From the NCBI GenBank assembly GCA_035079385.1, contig JAVHKY010000003.1, positions 13,557,501 to 13,621,500 of the forward strand: 64,000 bases of DNA, written 5' to 3'. The notes beneath the pieces are model-generated. The model had not been told where the DNA came from. It searched no databases and saw only the letters and a list, made by a program, of their open reading frames with translations. A program made the position numbers and the translations under genes. Of the stretch, positions 1 through 10,139 are shown piece after piece. The number at the start of each line of letters is the position of its first letter. Positions within the stretch are counted from its first letter, which is position 1. The DNA comes from Aspidiotus rigidus (taxonomy: Eukaryota > Arthropoda > Insecta > Hemiptera > Diaspididae).

Positions 1-2
1 CA

Positions 3-527
3 ATGATGGTATACTTCAACAAACGATGGGGATGCTGCCCCACTAAAATAGAAATCAGCAAGTACAACACAAAGGAACTGCAAGTAGCAAACTGCAGCTG
101 CTCAGAGGAAGTATACAACACTGTTAAAAACAACCGGAGCATCTTCCTATACTATTAGAAATGCCCCATAGACACTAGGCCAAATCTCATCACTTGCCAA
201 AAATGTAGCGCCCTCGGTCACACCAAAAATCACTGCCCCCTCAATGAGGAAGAGGCTAAGATCAAAAGCGATGAAGCTAAAAACCCAAGGAAACATTGCA
301 TTGACTGCACAAACCATAACAATAGGCAGATAAGCAGGGGCTCTGGTCCCAGTGCACTATACATTGACCCAAGTCACCCAACAGGAGATAAAACCTGCCC
401 AGTTAAACGAAGACATATCAAAAAATACTACAAAAGCCGTAGTAATGAAAACTCCAAGACCACTCCCCCTACAGAGGAAGGGGTTCCTATCAGACAGAAT
501 GGAGCCGACAAAAGTAATACAGATTAA
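3..527 (+). pseudogene. gag-like ORF1 remnant with CCHC zinc knuckle
   Basis: Reading the frame that starts at base 3 gives one open frame ending TAA at 525-527, broken by a single TAG at 156-158. Codons from 195 give CQKCSALGHTKNHC, a CX2CX4HX4C knuckle. A second cysteine/histidine cluster follows (CIDC, then SHPTGDKTC about 25 residues on). Paired knuckles near the C-terminus of ORF1 are typical of LINE gag proteins, which bind the element RNA. The C-terminus is basic (KRRHIKKYYKSRS). The N-terminus is outside the window and the in-frame stop makes it a pseudogene. Confidence 0.65.
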
Positions 528-852
528 CACAAGGAGGTCTAGAGCCTCGCTAGACCTTGCGTTCCACCAAGCAAATGTAACAAATTCAAACATAATCTGC
601 ATCAGTGAACCTCCCTTGTAGAAGGACCAGCTAGTGAAAACACCAGGCTGGACAGCAATTGCCAACTCCGACACTGCAATCCTGATAAGAGACACCAGAT
701 ATAAACAAAAACACATTGGCACTCACCTAACTAGCCTCGAAGTAGCCTCAGTGCCCTTGGTGAATATATATGCCTCACCTAATGCTCCTATAGAGCCACC
801 CACGTCTTTACAGAATGCCGACTATATCAAAAAGACAGACCTCAAGTATTAG
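352..852 (+). pseudogene. ORF2 remnant: start of AP-like endonuclease domain
   Basis: One frame, interrupted by TAG at 619-621. The segment around 505-620 reads KVIQINTRRSRASLDLAF, then IICISEPPL. This fits the N-terminal beta strand, the repeated RA..L motif and the E-P motif that begin LINE AP endonucleases. After the stop the frame continues with DTAILIRDT and LVNIYASPN, matching the strand order of that fold. It ends at 850-852, where another frame (843-932) carries a plausible ORF2 C-terminus. The catalytic D/H part and the whole RT are absent. It overlaps the gag ORF by about 175 bases in a different frame. Confidence 0.6.
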
Positions 853-975
853 ATGGAACTGATATCCTAACTAAGGAGTACCTTGCTGCTACAGTTAAAG
901 ACCTATGGGCCAAGGAGCACCAAGCTCTCTGACAAAAGACCTCAGCCATAAGCCAAAGTTACCACACCAACATAT

Positions 976-1087
976 TAGCCTTAAGCATAAGTTATCTTAC
1001 ACTAGCCTTAAGCATAAGTTCTCCCAATAGCACAATAACCATTCCACCCTACAATAAACTGTATAAACCCTAGCCTTAAGCATAAGT
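976..1087 (+). repeat. Three copies of a TAGCCTTAAGCATAAGT 17-mer in the LINE 3' UTR
   Basis: Copies start at 976, 1003 and 1071, are identical over 17 bases and are separated by unrelated AT-rich sequence. They sit between the ORF2 C-terminus and the A-rich tail, so they belong to the 3' UTR of the LINE. Reiterated 3' UTR motifs can be recognition sites for the element's RT, but that is inference. Confidence 0.75.
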
Positions 1088-1146
1088 ATCCCTTGGCCTC
1101 CCTTCGATACACCACTAAAGGTAAGCAAGTGGAAAGCCAAGGGAGT

Positions 1147-1191
1147 AAAGAAAAAAGAAAGAAAGAAAGAAAAAAAAAAAAAAAAAAAAAA
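1147..1191 (+). repeat. A-rich tail of the LINE
   Basis: GAAA repeats followed by an uninterrupted run of about 22 A. This marks the 3' terminus of the retrotransposed copy. No clear target duplication could be tested because the 5' end is off the window. Confidence 0.75.
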
Positions 1192-2160
1192 TTTGGGAAT
1201 ATTTGGTTTAAAGTTTGAAACTGAGTAGCGCGTGAAGATGATCGTCAGTCAACCGAGATCGCTGCGAAGACTTAGTTTGCAAAGTTTGTTCGCACAAATA
1301 CGTGGACCCGAAGAGAGTTCCTTGAGCCGAATCTCTAATGCGCGGGAATTGCTCAGATGAGAGAGAGTCGTAGAACTCGGTCAATGACTTCTCTATGAAC
1401 AAATGTTTGAGCAAAGAACAGTTCTTCAGGTCAATAAATTCCATTGAAAAAGGGTTTTTCAATTGTACAAATCTACTTTTATTAGTTGCTTTTACAAGAG
1501 TACATTCGGGTGTTATCCCATCGTCAGACGTCAGTTGTGTCGCAACTGTAGAACAAGGCCTTAACCATGAGTTTTTATAGTATAACACTGTGATCTTATT
1601 GGCTATAACAATTCTGTGTTGTGATTGGTTCACTTCTTAGAAACTTATTCTTACAATAATATAACATTGTGTTCTTATTGGCTAAAACATACTGCTTCGT
1701 GATTGGTTCAATCTATTGTTCTAAATGCTGCGTTTCTATTGGCTACCTGGATTTTTGCCGTCTCATTGGTTGGTTCTGTTCTTCTTCACTCGTCCAGTCA
1801 CCAGGCCGAATAATTTTTCGCTGTCAAATGTGATTACATTGTTCAAGAGGCAGGCTTTCTTCCTCTTGGTTTTTGCAATCTCCATTTGTTCCCAGAGTTT
1901 TCTTCTCTTTGTGCGATTCTCTATGTGTATGACTTCAAATATTCCCTCTCCATCGTGGTTTTCCTCGTTACAGTGTTTCCCAAACAGTGACTTACCATCT
2001 TCTTTCTCCCTCGACGTTTTGTGCTCCTTTCTCCTGATCTCAAACTTTCTCCCAGTCTCACCGATATAGATCCCCTCGCACTGTTCACAACTGAGCTTGT
2101 ACACTCCGCTCAAGCTTTTCTTGTCCTTTTCTTGCGTCTGGTCATTGCTGATTCTTCTCC
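1192..2160 (-). mobile_element. 3' part of a Penelope-like element (PLE)
   Basis: On the minus strand: a GIY-YIG endonuclease region, then CCAAT-bearing repeats, then about 370 bp of untranslated sequence with an incidental long frame (1208-1633). It abuts the poly-A of the preceding LINE at about 1191. Similarity to the other PLE copy (13620-13911, plus strand) begins at about 2160 and covers the endonuclease. The upstream RT is missing, so this is a truncated copy. Confidence 0.65.
1570..1765 (-). repeat. Degenerate tandem repeats with CCAAT motifs in the PLE 3' region
   Basis: Plus-strand units run ATAACACTGTGATCTTATTG then a GTGATTGGTTCA block (from about 1578), again from about 1660, and a third partial unit from about 1730. 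Each unit holds two ATTGG boxes, i.e. CCAAT on the strand of the element. Period about 75-80 bp. Confidence 0.6.
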
Positions 2161-2167
2161 TAGGCAA
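1763..2167 (-). pseudogene. PLE GIY-YIG endonuclease domain, C-terminal fragment
   Basis: 134 codons. Residues 21-52 carry GVYKLSCEQC, then IYIGETGRKFEIRRKEHK: the GVY...YIG pair, the conserved R and the EH of PLE-type GIY-YIG nucleases, with a CEQC cysteine pair between the two halves. The domain nicks target DNA to prime reverse transcription in Penelope elements. The C-terminus (LLNNVITFDSEKLF) is present here but lost in the copy at 13582-13911. The first few codons before RISNDQ differ from the second copy and mark the truncation point. No RT is attached. Confidence 0.75.
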
Positions 2168-2484
2168 GCTAATGCAATGGAAACAAATTCCAAGTTCGTA
2201 GGTGAAATAGGAATAAAGTTAAATGGATTTGCAATTTTGCAACTTCTCTTTATATAATAGATAGATGATTACAAAAATTATGTTACTCAATTAAGATTAC
2301 TTCAACCAAATAAATGGCAAATTTCTTTTACATAAACAAAAGAAGAAATAAATACTTGGTTAACTAGAACACCATTTAAGTTTGATGAAGGTATATTTAG
2401 GTTACCTAAGTGAAGAGAATGATTAAAAAACTAAACCAAGAGTTGTGGATGAAAATTTTAGAAGCAGACGTACACAATTTTTTT
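2168..2484. other. AT-rich stretch, no gene recognised
   Basis: Short open stretches exist on the plus strand (about 2262-2390) but they are broken by stops and not recognised. It ends where the composite repeat begins (about 2485). Confidence 0.4.
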
Positions 2485-2667
2485 TGACATGTTCCATGTC
2501 TTTTCTCTCGCCGGACCCCGATTTTGAAACTCGCGAGTACACCCCCCCTCCCCCCCCCCCGTCAAGAGAAATCTCTACCCCGTGGGTGATTCAGAAATTC
2601 GCGAGTACACCCCGCGTAATAATAATAATTAATAATAAATAAATAAATAAATAAATAAATAAATAGA

Positions 2668-2744
<77 letters not shown>

Positions 2745-3451
2745 AAATAATTAAATAATTAAATAAATAAATAATTAAATAATTAAATAATTAATATAAT
2801 TAATAATTAGAAAATCTCTACCCCGTGGGTGATTCGGAAATTCGCGAGTACACCCCGCGTAATAATAATAAATAATTAATTAATTAATTAATTAAAAATT
2901 AAATAATTGAATAATTAAATAATTAAATAATTAAATAATTAAATAAATAAATAATTAAATAAATAAATAAATAAATAATTAAATAATTAAATAATTAAAC
3001 AATTAAATAAATAAATAATTAAATAATTAAATAATTAAATAATTAAATAATTAAATAATTAAATAATTAAATAAATAAATAATTGAATAAATAAATAAAT
3101 AAATAATTATTATAATTAAATAATTAAATAAATAAATAAATAAATAATTCAATAAATAAATAATTAAATAAATAAATAATTAAATAATTAATATAATTAA
3201 TAATATTAGAGGGGGCGAACGAGCGGAGCGAGTTTGCGCTACCTCATATTTCTCATAGAAGACTTGAATTGTCTCACACCATTCCAATACAACAGCGAGA
3301 CTTGACACGTTCCATGTCTTTTCTCTCGCCGGACCCCGATTTTGAAACTCGCGAGTACACCCCCCCTCCCCCCCCCGTCAAGAGAAATCTCTACCCCATG
3401 GGTGATTCAGAAATTCGCGAGTACACCCCGCGTAATAATAATAATTAATAA

Positions 3452-3496
<45 letters not shown>

Positions 3497-3746
3497 AAAT
3501 AATTAAATAATTAAATAAATAAATAATTAAATAATTAAATAAATAAATAAATAATAGAATAATTGAATAATTAAATAATTAAATAAATAAATAATTGAAT
3601 AAATAAATAATTAAATAAATAAATAATTAAATAATTAATATAATTAATAATTAGAGGGGGCGAACGAGCGGAGCGAGTTCGTGCTACCTCATATTTCTCA
3701 TAGAAGACTTGAATTGTCTCACACCATTCCAATACAACAGCGAGAC
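2485..3746. repeat. Composite repeat: two units of GC-rich modules plus AATA/ATTAA tracts
   Basis: Each unit runs: a TTCCATGTCTTTTCTCTCGC module, a CGCGAGTACACCCC module with a C-run, an ATCTCTACCCC..GGGTGATTC module, a long TAAA/TTAAATAA tract, then a GGGGGCGAACGAGCGGAGCG module ending in CAACAGCGAGAC. Unit 1 spans about 2485-3302 and unit 2 about 3303-3746. Unit 1 contains an extra internal copy of the CGCGAGTACACCCC module at about 2812-2866. Unit lengths differ mainly in the AT tract. Confidence 0.8.
2622..3208. repeat. AATA / ATTAAATA microsatellite tracts
   Basis: Near-pure TAAA tetranucleotides from about 2630 to 2740, drifting into TTAAATAA octamers. Interrupted at 2812-2866 by the CGCGAGTACACCCC module, then resumed to about 3208. 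A third tract of the same type lies at 3431-3650. Confidence 0.85.
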
Positions 3747-4320
3747 AGGGGGCGAACGAGCGGAGCGAGTTCGCGCTACCTCATATTTCTCATAGAAGAC
3801 TTATACGACGCCAAGATAGGTAAAGTTTTCCAAGTCCCTCTTCCTATCATATATGGCTGGATAGTCGAAATTTTTCCAAGTCCCCTAGACTTGAATTTTC
3901 TCATATCATTCCAATACAACAGCGAGATCGCTCGTTCGCCCCACCGAAAGTTGATACCTCAAAATATAGAACACCCATAATTACCTCAAAATATTTCTCA
4001 TACAAAACTTATACGACGCCAAGATAGGTAAAGGGGTAAACGAATAATATCTCACGAACACTTGACCTAGTACAAGAATTAATAATAAAATGCAATAATT
4101 AAATAATTGAATAATTAAATAAATAAAGGCTGGATAGTCGAAATTTTTCCAAGTCCCCTAGACTTGAAATGTCACATACCGTTCCAATACAACAGCGAGA
4201 CGGGGGGCGAACGAGCGGAGCGAGTTCGCGCAACCTCGTATTTCTCATAGAAGACTTATACGAGTCCAAGATAGGTAAAGGGGTAAACGAATGATATCTC
4301 ACCAACACTTGACCTAGTAG
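3747..4320. repeat. Further copies of the GAGCGGAGCGAG module with spacer repeats
   Basis: The near-palindromic module CGAACGAGCGGAGCGAGTTC recurs at about 3752 and 4207 (earlier at 3215 and 3659). Around it are ACTTATACGACGCCAAGATA (about 3800 and 4008; a variant near 4256) and a GAAATTTTTCCAAGTCCCCT motif (about 3868 and 4139). The latter also occurs near 61970-62560 and 63100-63140. An inverted partial module is at about 3922-3940. Confidence 0.7.
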
Positions 4321-4436
4321 AAGCCAAGACTGCCATATTTCATGATGACTGATAAAATATTAAAGACATGGAACATGATTTTCATTTATTTGGCTATGCC
4401 AGAAAATTTTTGAAATTACTCAGCACCTCCCCGTCA

Positions 4437-4467
<31 letters not shown>

Positions 4468-4540
4468 TACAAGCTTTAAAGCTACTCTAGGGCTATTAGC
4501 TTGACAAAGGTTTATTGAGAGGACGGATACTATCATACGT

Positions 4541-5140
4541 TTAAATGAGGGAGAAGATGTCGGATGCGGTAAGATATTGTATTAGTTGATCTGTAAGTGT
4601 AGTGTCGTTATTTGTTAATGCCTCTTTTCTGGAATGAGGAATATTGCGAGTGTTTCGTAAGGTTGTTAGTTCGGGGCATGTAAATATGTGATTAACGTCA
4701 ATTTTGTCGAGGTGGCATTTGTGGCATTCTGGTGGTTCAGAGTTATTCAAAAAAAGATAGGAGTGGGTTAGTCGTGTACGCCCAATTCTGAGGCGTATAA
4801 GGACGGAAGTTTCTTTTCTTGATGGTCTGTTGGGAGTGTTTTGTAGGGGATCGATTTTGATAGGGAGAAGTTTGTTATTGGTTTGGTTAGACCAGAAATG
4901 GGACCATTTTTTGAGTATATGGGCGCGATAGTTATTTTTAATATCGGATGATGGAATTTGCCATTTGAGTGTTATTTTGTTGAAATGTGTTGACTGTTTT
5001 GCTGCGTTGTCTACTCTATCACTTTGCGATAGTCCAATGTGCGCAGGGATCCAGATTAGTGTGACAGATGATAAGTTTTGCGTTATTGTGTGAATGATGG
5101 TGTGGATTCGTTGAATAATTGGATTGTTCGATGTTTTGTA
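4541..5140 (-). pseudogene. LINE C-terminus: end of RNase H and Cys-rich motif
   Basis: Continues after the second frameshift with PAHIGLSQSDRVDNAAK (end of RNase H), then RAHILKKWSHFW and RPSRKETSVLIRLRIGRTRL. It ends in PECHKCHLDKIDVNHIFTCP, a CX2CX8HX4C motif found at the C-terminus of many I and Jockey-group ORF2 proteins. Terminates at 4541, about 80 bp before the A-tail. Confidence 0.75.
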
Positions 5141-6466
5141 TACCCAAAAAGGACGACAGTGAATCAGTGACTATAAGGTATTGATTATTCTGAGTGAGAG
5201 TAGATATTTCTTGTAGACATCTGAGGATAGCGAAAAGTTCGGCTGTGAAGACAGATGCACTGTCACAGATGCGGAATTTGAATATTGAACGGTCGATCGA
5301 AAAGGCAAAGCCGGTCTTGTTGTTGAGTCGTGAGCCGTCAGTGAAGCAGTGAGTGTGTGATTGGTAATTGTTTAAGAGGTTTTGTGTTTCTTGTTTGAGT
5401 GTATTTTTTGGGGTACATGAGGGAAATTTAGTAAGTTCGTCGTTGAAATGGGGTGAATTTAGTGCCCATGGTGGCGTGGAGTTGAAGATGGGAAGTAGAG
5501 GGTTAAATACAAATTTTCGTTCGTGTACGCGTTGTAAGTTAAGTTTGATATGTTTAGTAGAGTTACGGGAGAATTTTTGATAGTTGGTAGGAAGAAAAAA
5601 GTGGTCAAATGTGGGAGAATTTTTATTATCAGATATATTAGCTAAAAATGAGTTTGTTAGGATCTGTCGGCGGTATTCCAGAGGGGGTTCGCCTGCCTCA
5701 GCACATAGGTTGAGGCTAGGGCTGGTTCTGAAAGCGCCTAGGACTAGGCGAAGTGACGCATTTTGAATTGAGTTTAATGTGGAAAGGATAGATTTCTTGG
5801 CTAGTCCATAGATTGGGGCTCCATAATCTAGCTGTGATCGGATGAGGCTTCGGTATAGTTGCAAAAGAATTTTCTTATTGCATCCTGTGCTGGGATGTGC
5901 GAGGTATTTGAGGACGTTGAGTGTACGATTGCATTTGCCTTTGAGGTATTTTATGTGTGGTGCCCATGTCTGAGTCTGGTCGAAATTTACGCCAAGGAAT
6001 TTAGTACTGTTTTTGGTGTGGATTGTGTTCCCGTTTAATTTGAGTGGGGGGATAGTTGGTATAGGTTTTCTGTGTCGGAATATGATTACATGTGTCTTAT
6101 TCACCGAGAAACGGAAGCCGTTTTTGGATGTCCATTGAGTTAGGTTATCGAGGTTTTCCTGAAGTAGGCGGTGTGCTCGGCTGGGTAAGTCAGACTTGAT
6201 AGATATGCTGTAGTCGTCTGCGTAGAGTCTTTGGGTCAAGGGGAATTGTATGTTTTTAGTTATATCATTTATGGCGACCATGCAGAGGAAGACACTGAAT
6301 ACTGATCCTTGCGGGACACCGTTTTGTATAGTGTGGGGGGATGAGGTCTTATCTTGGATTCTTACTGTTATGAATCTGTTTTCGAGGAATGTTTTGAGGA
6401 TGTTAGGGAGGTTGCCGCGTAGACCGTGGTCGAATAATTTTTTATTAATGAGATGTCTCCAGACTC
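5119..6466 (-). pseudogene. LINE reverse transcriptase C-terminal half and RNase H
   Basis: From the frameshift the frame reads RVWRHLINK, then the motif B region GVPQGSVFSVFL, MVAINDI, then QRLYADDYSI (motif C, YADD) near 6225-6195. A thumb-like region follows with KFLGVNFD and LDYGAPIYG. RNase H starts near 5380 with HCFTDGSRLNNKTG, FTAELFAIL and VTDSLSSFLGIQ: the D, E and D active-site residues. The frame is lost again at about 5118-5140 and the remainder of RNase H (LIWIPAHIG, with the final H) is in the next frame. The open frame runs on out of phase to a stop at 5019. Confidence 0.8.
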
Positions 6467-7085
6467 GGGGAAAGCTTGTTCGAGGTCGAAGAAGACTGTG
6501 TATAGGCTAGATTTAGATAGGCTTGCGTCTTGTATGCAGTATTGTAAGTCAGCTGCGGCATGTTGGGTGCTTCTTTTTTTACGTGAGCCGAACTGATATT
6601 CAGAGATGAGGTTATTCGATTCGAGGTACCATATAAGTCTTTTGTTAAGAATTTTTTCGAATATTTTTCCGAGTACACTTGTTAGAGCTATAGGGCGGTA
6701 GGAGGAGGCCAAAAATGGGTCTGATCCGGGTTTAAGTAGTGGGATGATAATGGCTAGTTTCCACTGCTGGGGATATTGACCTTGTTCGAAAATTTGGTTG
6801 TATAATTTAAGGAGATAGTTTATGGAATTTTCGTGTAGGTTTTTGAGCATGAATGGGTGTATTCTGTCGGGACCTGGTGATGAATTTTTTATGTCTGCTC
6901 TGATGGCGATATTCAGTTCGAGAAGAGTTATGGGTAGATTGTAAGGAATGTTTGTGTTTTCAGTGGAGAAGTTGATTGGAGAGGCTTCTTCAGCTAATTT
7001 TTGAAGTCTGAAGGTTTCGTCGTAGTTTTCGTCAGATGAGACCGATTTATAGTGGGAGGCGAGAATTTCCACGACAATTTGAAAC
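6368..7085 (-). pseudogene. LINE reverse transcriptase, N-terminal half
   Basis: Open to about 7085. Motifs in order: SSPGPDRIHPFMLK (about residue 65), WKLAIIIPLLKPGSDP (about 103), SSYRPIALTSVLGKIFEKIL (about 124-143), YQFGSRKKRSTQHA (about 160), then FFDLEQAF, which is RT motif A. Immediately after AF the frame is lost: a run of four C at 6467-6470 (G on the plus strand) appears to have lost or gained a base. Translation then continues in the frame of the next entry (RVWRHLINK). It would encode the DNA polymerase used in target-primed reverse transcription. Confidence 0.8.
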
Positions 7086-7090
7086 TAGTA

Positions 7091-9767
7091 TAATTTAGTA
7101 TATTGTATGCTAAGCCTAGTTTAGGAGGTGTACAGTAGGCTTAGTTGATACTTAGCTCAATATACTCCGTATGTTGGGATGGGCGAAACTCAAACTCTAG
7201 CTCGCGGATTTCCAATTGAAGGGTAGGGAGCTGGTAAAGACATTAAAAACGTAAAAAAGATAAGAAAAGTAAATTCCTTGGAAGTGACGAACAATGCGTT
7301 CGTTTTACTAATAAAGAATTGCAAGGTGTGAAAACGTTTGTAATATTTTGTTTTTAAATCATTTAAAACCTTTAGTACCACCAGAAAACAAAGTTTTTAT
7401 ACGAAGACCCCTCTCAAACGATAATACGATTTTACATTAGTGAGCTATCTCGTACCACAATAAATAATATAAAAATCTAAATATATAATCGTATTTTTAT
7501 GTTAGCATTTATAATATCCTCTCGCCATTCCGCCAGTATAAGGGAACATTAATTTTAAAACATAACTGGAGCACTCTTTCGATCGGTACCTAAAGACTTT
7601 ACTTTTACTGTAGCGCGCCGTCTAATAAATAAAAATAGCGGCTGTACAAGCATCCCTCGTTCGAACTATAAAGATAATATTTATTTTATTAGCAATTCGA
7701 TCTCACGTTCACGTTGCAGGGATGAAACATTTATACGGCAAAAAAAAAAAAAAAAAAATATATTTAGTGTAGGTAGGCCGGAGTTGAAAAAACTTTCCGA
7801 TATTATATAGCGCCACATTCGCCGCGTAAAAATCAAATAACTTTCGCTCTTAGAAAAGCGGATCCATTTGCACGTTAACAGAAAGCTATACCCGTAAAAC
7901 TTCGCGCAATACATCCAAAAGTTTAGGTTTCAACTCGTAGAGTGTTTTACATAAAACTTTTATGAAAAACAATCACGCTCGTATTCATTATCGGTGTATG
8001 TAAAGGAAATGTATTGAAGGATCGACAGCGCGATATGAAGAGCAGGTAACTTAAAATAATTCTCCTCGCTAGAAGAAGAAGAAGGGGAAAAATTTAACGC
8101 CGTTGCAAGGGATTGCAAAAGCGTTTTTGTTTTCTATGAATTGTGATTTTTCTTTTAATCGTTCTTCGTCCGACATAAGACAAACGTATTGTGCGAAACA
8201 ATTTCCTTTCAACTTGCGCGATAAAATGAAAGGAAACGCGAGCTGAGAGAAAAGACGACGGAAAGAATGGAAAGCGAAAAAAACAAGAGAAAAAAATTGA
8301 AGAAATCACAAAAGCGTGAGAAATATCATTAACAAAAATTGCGCTGATCGATATTTTATTTCTAAAAGTTTTTCTGTTGATTCTTTCGACAATTTACAGC
8401 TTTTCAGAATCGCAGAAAAGGGCCATTCGATAACTAAACAGCACACAGTATATATATTTGTAAGTATTATAAAACGAGCGCTTTTTCGAAATCTGACAGC
8501 GTTCTGTTTTCAAATGTTCTCTCTTTCTGACGCACCGAGAAAGTAATTTAGAATTTTTTTGTAGCCGATAGCAAATAGAATTGTCAGCGTTTTGTCACCT
8601 TTTTAAATATAAGAGTCGTTTCGCGAATGCAGGGATTTTCAAAACGCAACAACATCGTTAAGGTTCCGAATCGTGAATATGTCTGTTTTCTTTCGCTTCA
8701 ATATACTTTCTTCGCTACATTTCTCCGCTGGGACCTCTCTACGAGTACGTAAAGAACTTCGTCATGTTCTGGCTGAGATTTGTCGGAAAATGTCAGGTCC
8801 TTATTTCATAAAACTCGAGTCCTTAAGGACTTCTATGTAGAAAAATATTGCCTTTTCCGGTTTCTTTCATTCTTTCTTTCTTTTTCTCCCTTTACAAAGA
8901 GCTGTTCAAAATATACGGGTTCTGTATTATAGATTGTGCTAGAATTTTTTTCTCTCTCTCGTCGTCTATATTAACGTCACTTGTCACAATCATAAGAAAA
9001 ATTTTCGCGTACGTTACATTAAAATACAGCACAATAGAGCTCATCAAGATAATGAATGAACTTCTATACTTCGTAGTATGAGATTCCAATATTATTTAGT
9101 AACTCGCGCGAGTCGTACGGAAATTTCTTGATTATCGGAACGTTATACACGCGTTCGTATACGTATTATTATTCCGCTGAAAACATCAATACTCTTGTGG
9201 ACCCGGTTTAAAATATCGCGAAATCATCGATAATTTTCAAGAGTCTAGCTGTGTACGAGAGTTGATGTACGAGTAGATAAGGAAGTCACGTTATACAATG
9301 AAGTCTGCATAAAATGAAACATTTTTCGCCGCCTGTTACTGGCTACTGTTTCGCGCCGTATTTTTTCCTCCCATGTTTAACAAAGTTCGGTCTCGGAAGA
9401 AAAAAAAAAAAATAGAGACAGAGAGAGAGGAAGGTAAAGGAAAAGTTCATCCCTTCGCTTTATTATTCAGTATCACGTCTGAATTTACGGAACGTGTTAA
9501 ATAGGCTGAATAAGGAATGGGAGAAAGTTGACAAGTAAATAAATACCAATCTCGATGACTAAATGTGTAGATAAAAATCGGATGATTAGTTAATAAAACT
9601 GAGTCCCTCCCTCGTACGACGATTGCGATTATAAATTTTCGACGCCCAAACGGAAATATCCCAACCAAAATTGTCTCTTTCATTGAATAAGGTTACGTCT
9701 TCTCTGATAAGGGGGAAATTACATCAGTGCGTTTTAATAGGTAACTCATAATTGAATACGATATCAA
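7091..9767. other. No gene recognised; relatively CpG-containing single-copy-looking DNA
   Basis: About 2.7 kb without a convincing ORF on either strand and without the repeats seen elsewhere. Short A runs at about 7741 and 9400. The sequence has more CG dinucleotides (e.g. TCGCGAATG) than the AT-rich element-derived blocks, so it may be host intergenic or intronic DNA. Confidence 0.4.
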
Positions 9768-9851
9768 AAAACTGCGGTTTCCTCGAGGAAGTTAAACAAG
9801 GAACGCAGGGAACCTGTCGTATGGGTCGAATTGGTTTTGGTATTGAGAATT
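9768..9851 (+). repeat. Dispersed repeat with AGGGAACCTGT motif
   Basis: TTTCCTCGAGGAAGTTAAAC, then GAACGCAGGGAACCTGTCGT and TTGGTTTTGGTATTGAGAAT. The same order of blocks occurs at about 62182-62262 and 62870-62952. It directly precedes the LINE fragment that starts at about 9852. Confidence 0.7.
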
Positions 9852-10139
9852 CAATTTACGGTCTCATCCTCCCTCTCATTTAAAACTACTCGACACTATC
9901 CAAAATTCTGCACTCAGAATAGCTAATGGAGCATTCCGAATTAGTCCCGCTGAAAGCCTCTGTGCAGACACTGCCTTCTCCCCACTTCATTATCGACGCC
10001 TCAAACTAAGAACCAACTTCCTCGCAGCTGTCCTGCAATATTCTCAAATCCCCGTCCACCGTCGTATATTCCACCTTCACCACAACCAAAACTCCATGAC
10101 CAATCTACGTTCCAATCTCGAACTCCGATTAACACTGAA
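9852..10139 (+). pseudogene. LINE ORF2 fragment (post-RT connector)
   Basis: Frame with one stop (TAA at about 9882): YGLILPL, then KLLDTIQNSALRIANGAFRI, SPAESLCADTAFSPLHYRRL and LRTNFLAAVLQYSQ. This aligns with the connector between RT and RNase H in the LINE at 4439-7090 (there NSIQNASLRLVLGAFRTSPS, LNLCAEAGEPPLEYRR). The sequences clearly differ, so it comes from a different family of the same group. Its 3' end runs without a break into the PLE coding region at about 10139, making the ORF that starts at 10096 a chimera. Confidence 0.65.

Larger units (their letters stand above)
1..1191 (+). mobile_element. Internally deleted non-LTR retrotransposon, enters from left edge
   Basis: Order on the plus strand: a gag-like ORF with a CCHC knuckle, an overlapping second ORF that starts an AP-type endonuclease, a short C-terminal ORF2 piece (about 843-932, ending TGA), a 3' UTR with a repeated 17-mer, then an A-rich tail (about 1147-1191). 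The reverse transcriptase expected between endonuclease and C-terminus is missing, so this copy has lost its polymerase. The 5' end lies outside the window. The gag/ORF2 overlap in different frames and the terminal poly-A are what is known for LINEs. The clade is not assignable without the RT. Confidence 0.75.
4439..7090 (-). mobile_element. 5'-truncated I-group non-LTR retrotransposon (RT + RNase H)
   Basis: Minus-strand element. The poly-T run at 4439-4463 is its poly-A tail. The coding region runs from about 7085 down to 4541 and contains the fingers, palm and thumb of an RT, an RNase H domain and a C-terminal CX2C...HX4C motif, in the order known for I-group LINEs. It is cut at the 5' end inside the region just before RT, so endonuclease and gag are absent. 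Two frameshifts (about 6467 and 5118-5140) inactivate it. No convincing target duplication was seen. Confidence 0.85.

Noticed and set aside
1208..1633. 141-codon minus-strand frame next to the PLE endonuclease
   Set aside because: No PLE or other motif, and part of it runs through the CCAAT tandem repeats. Treated as chance frame in the PLE 3' region.
2262..2470. Possible mitochondrial-type coding (TGA read as Trp) in AT-rich DNA
   Set aside because: Other stops remain and no mitochondrial protein is recognised.
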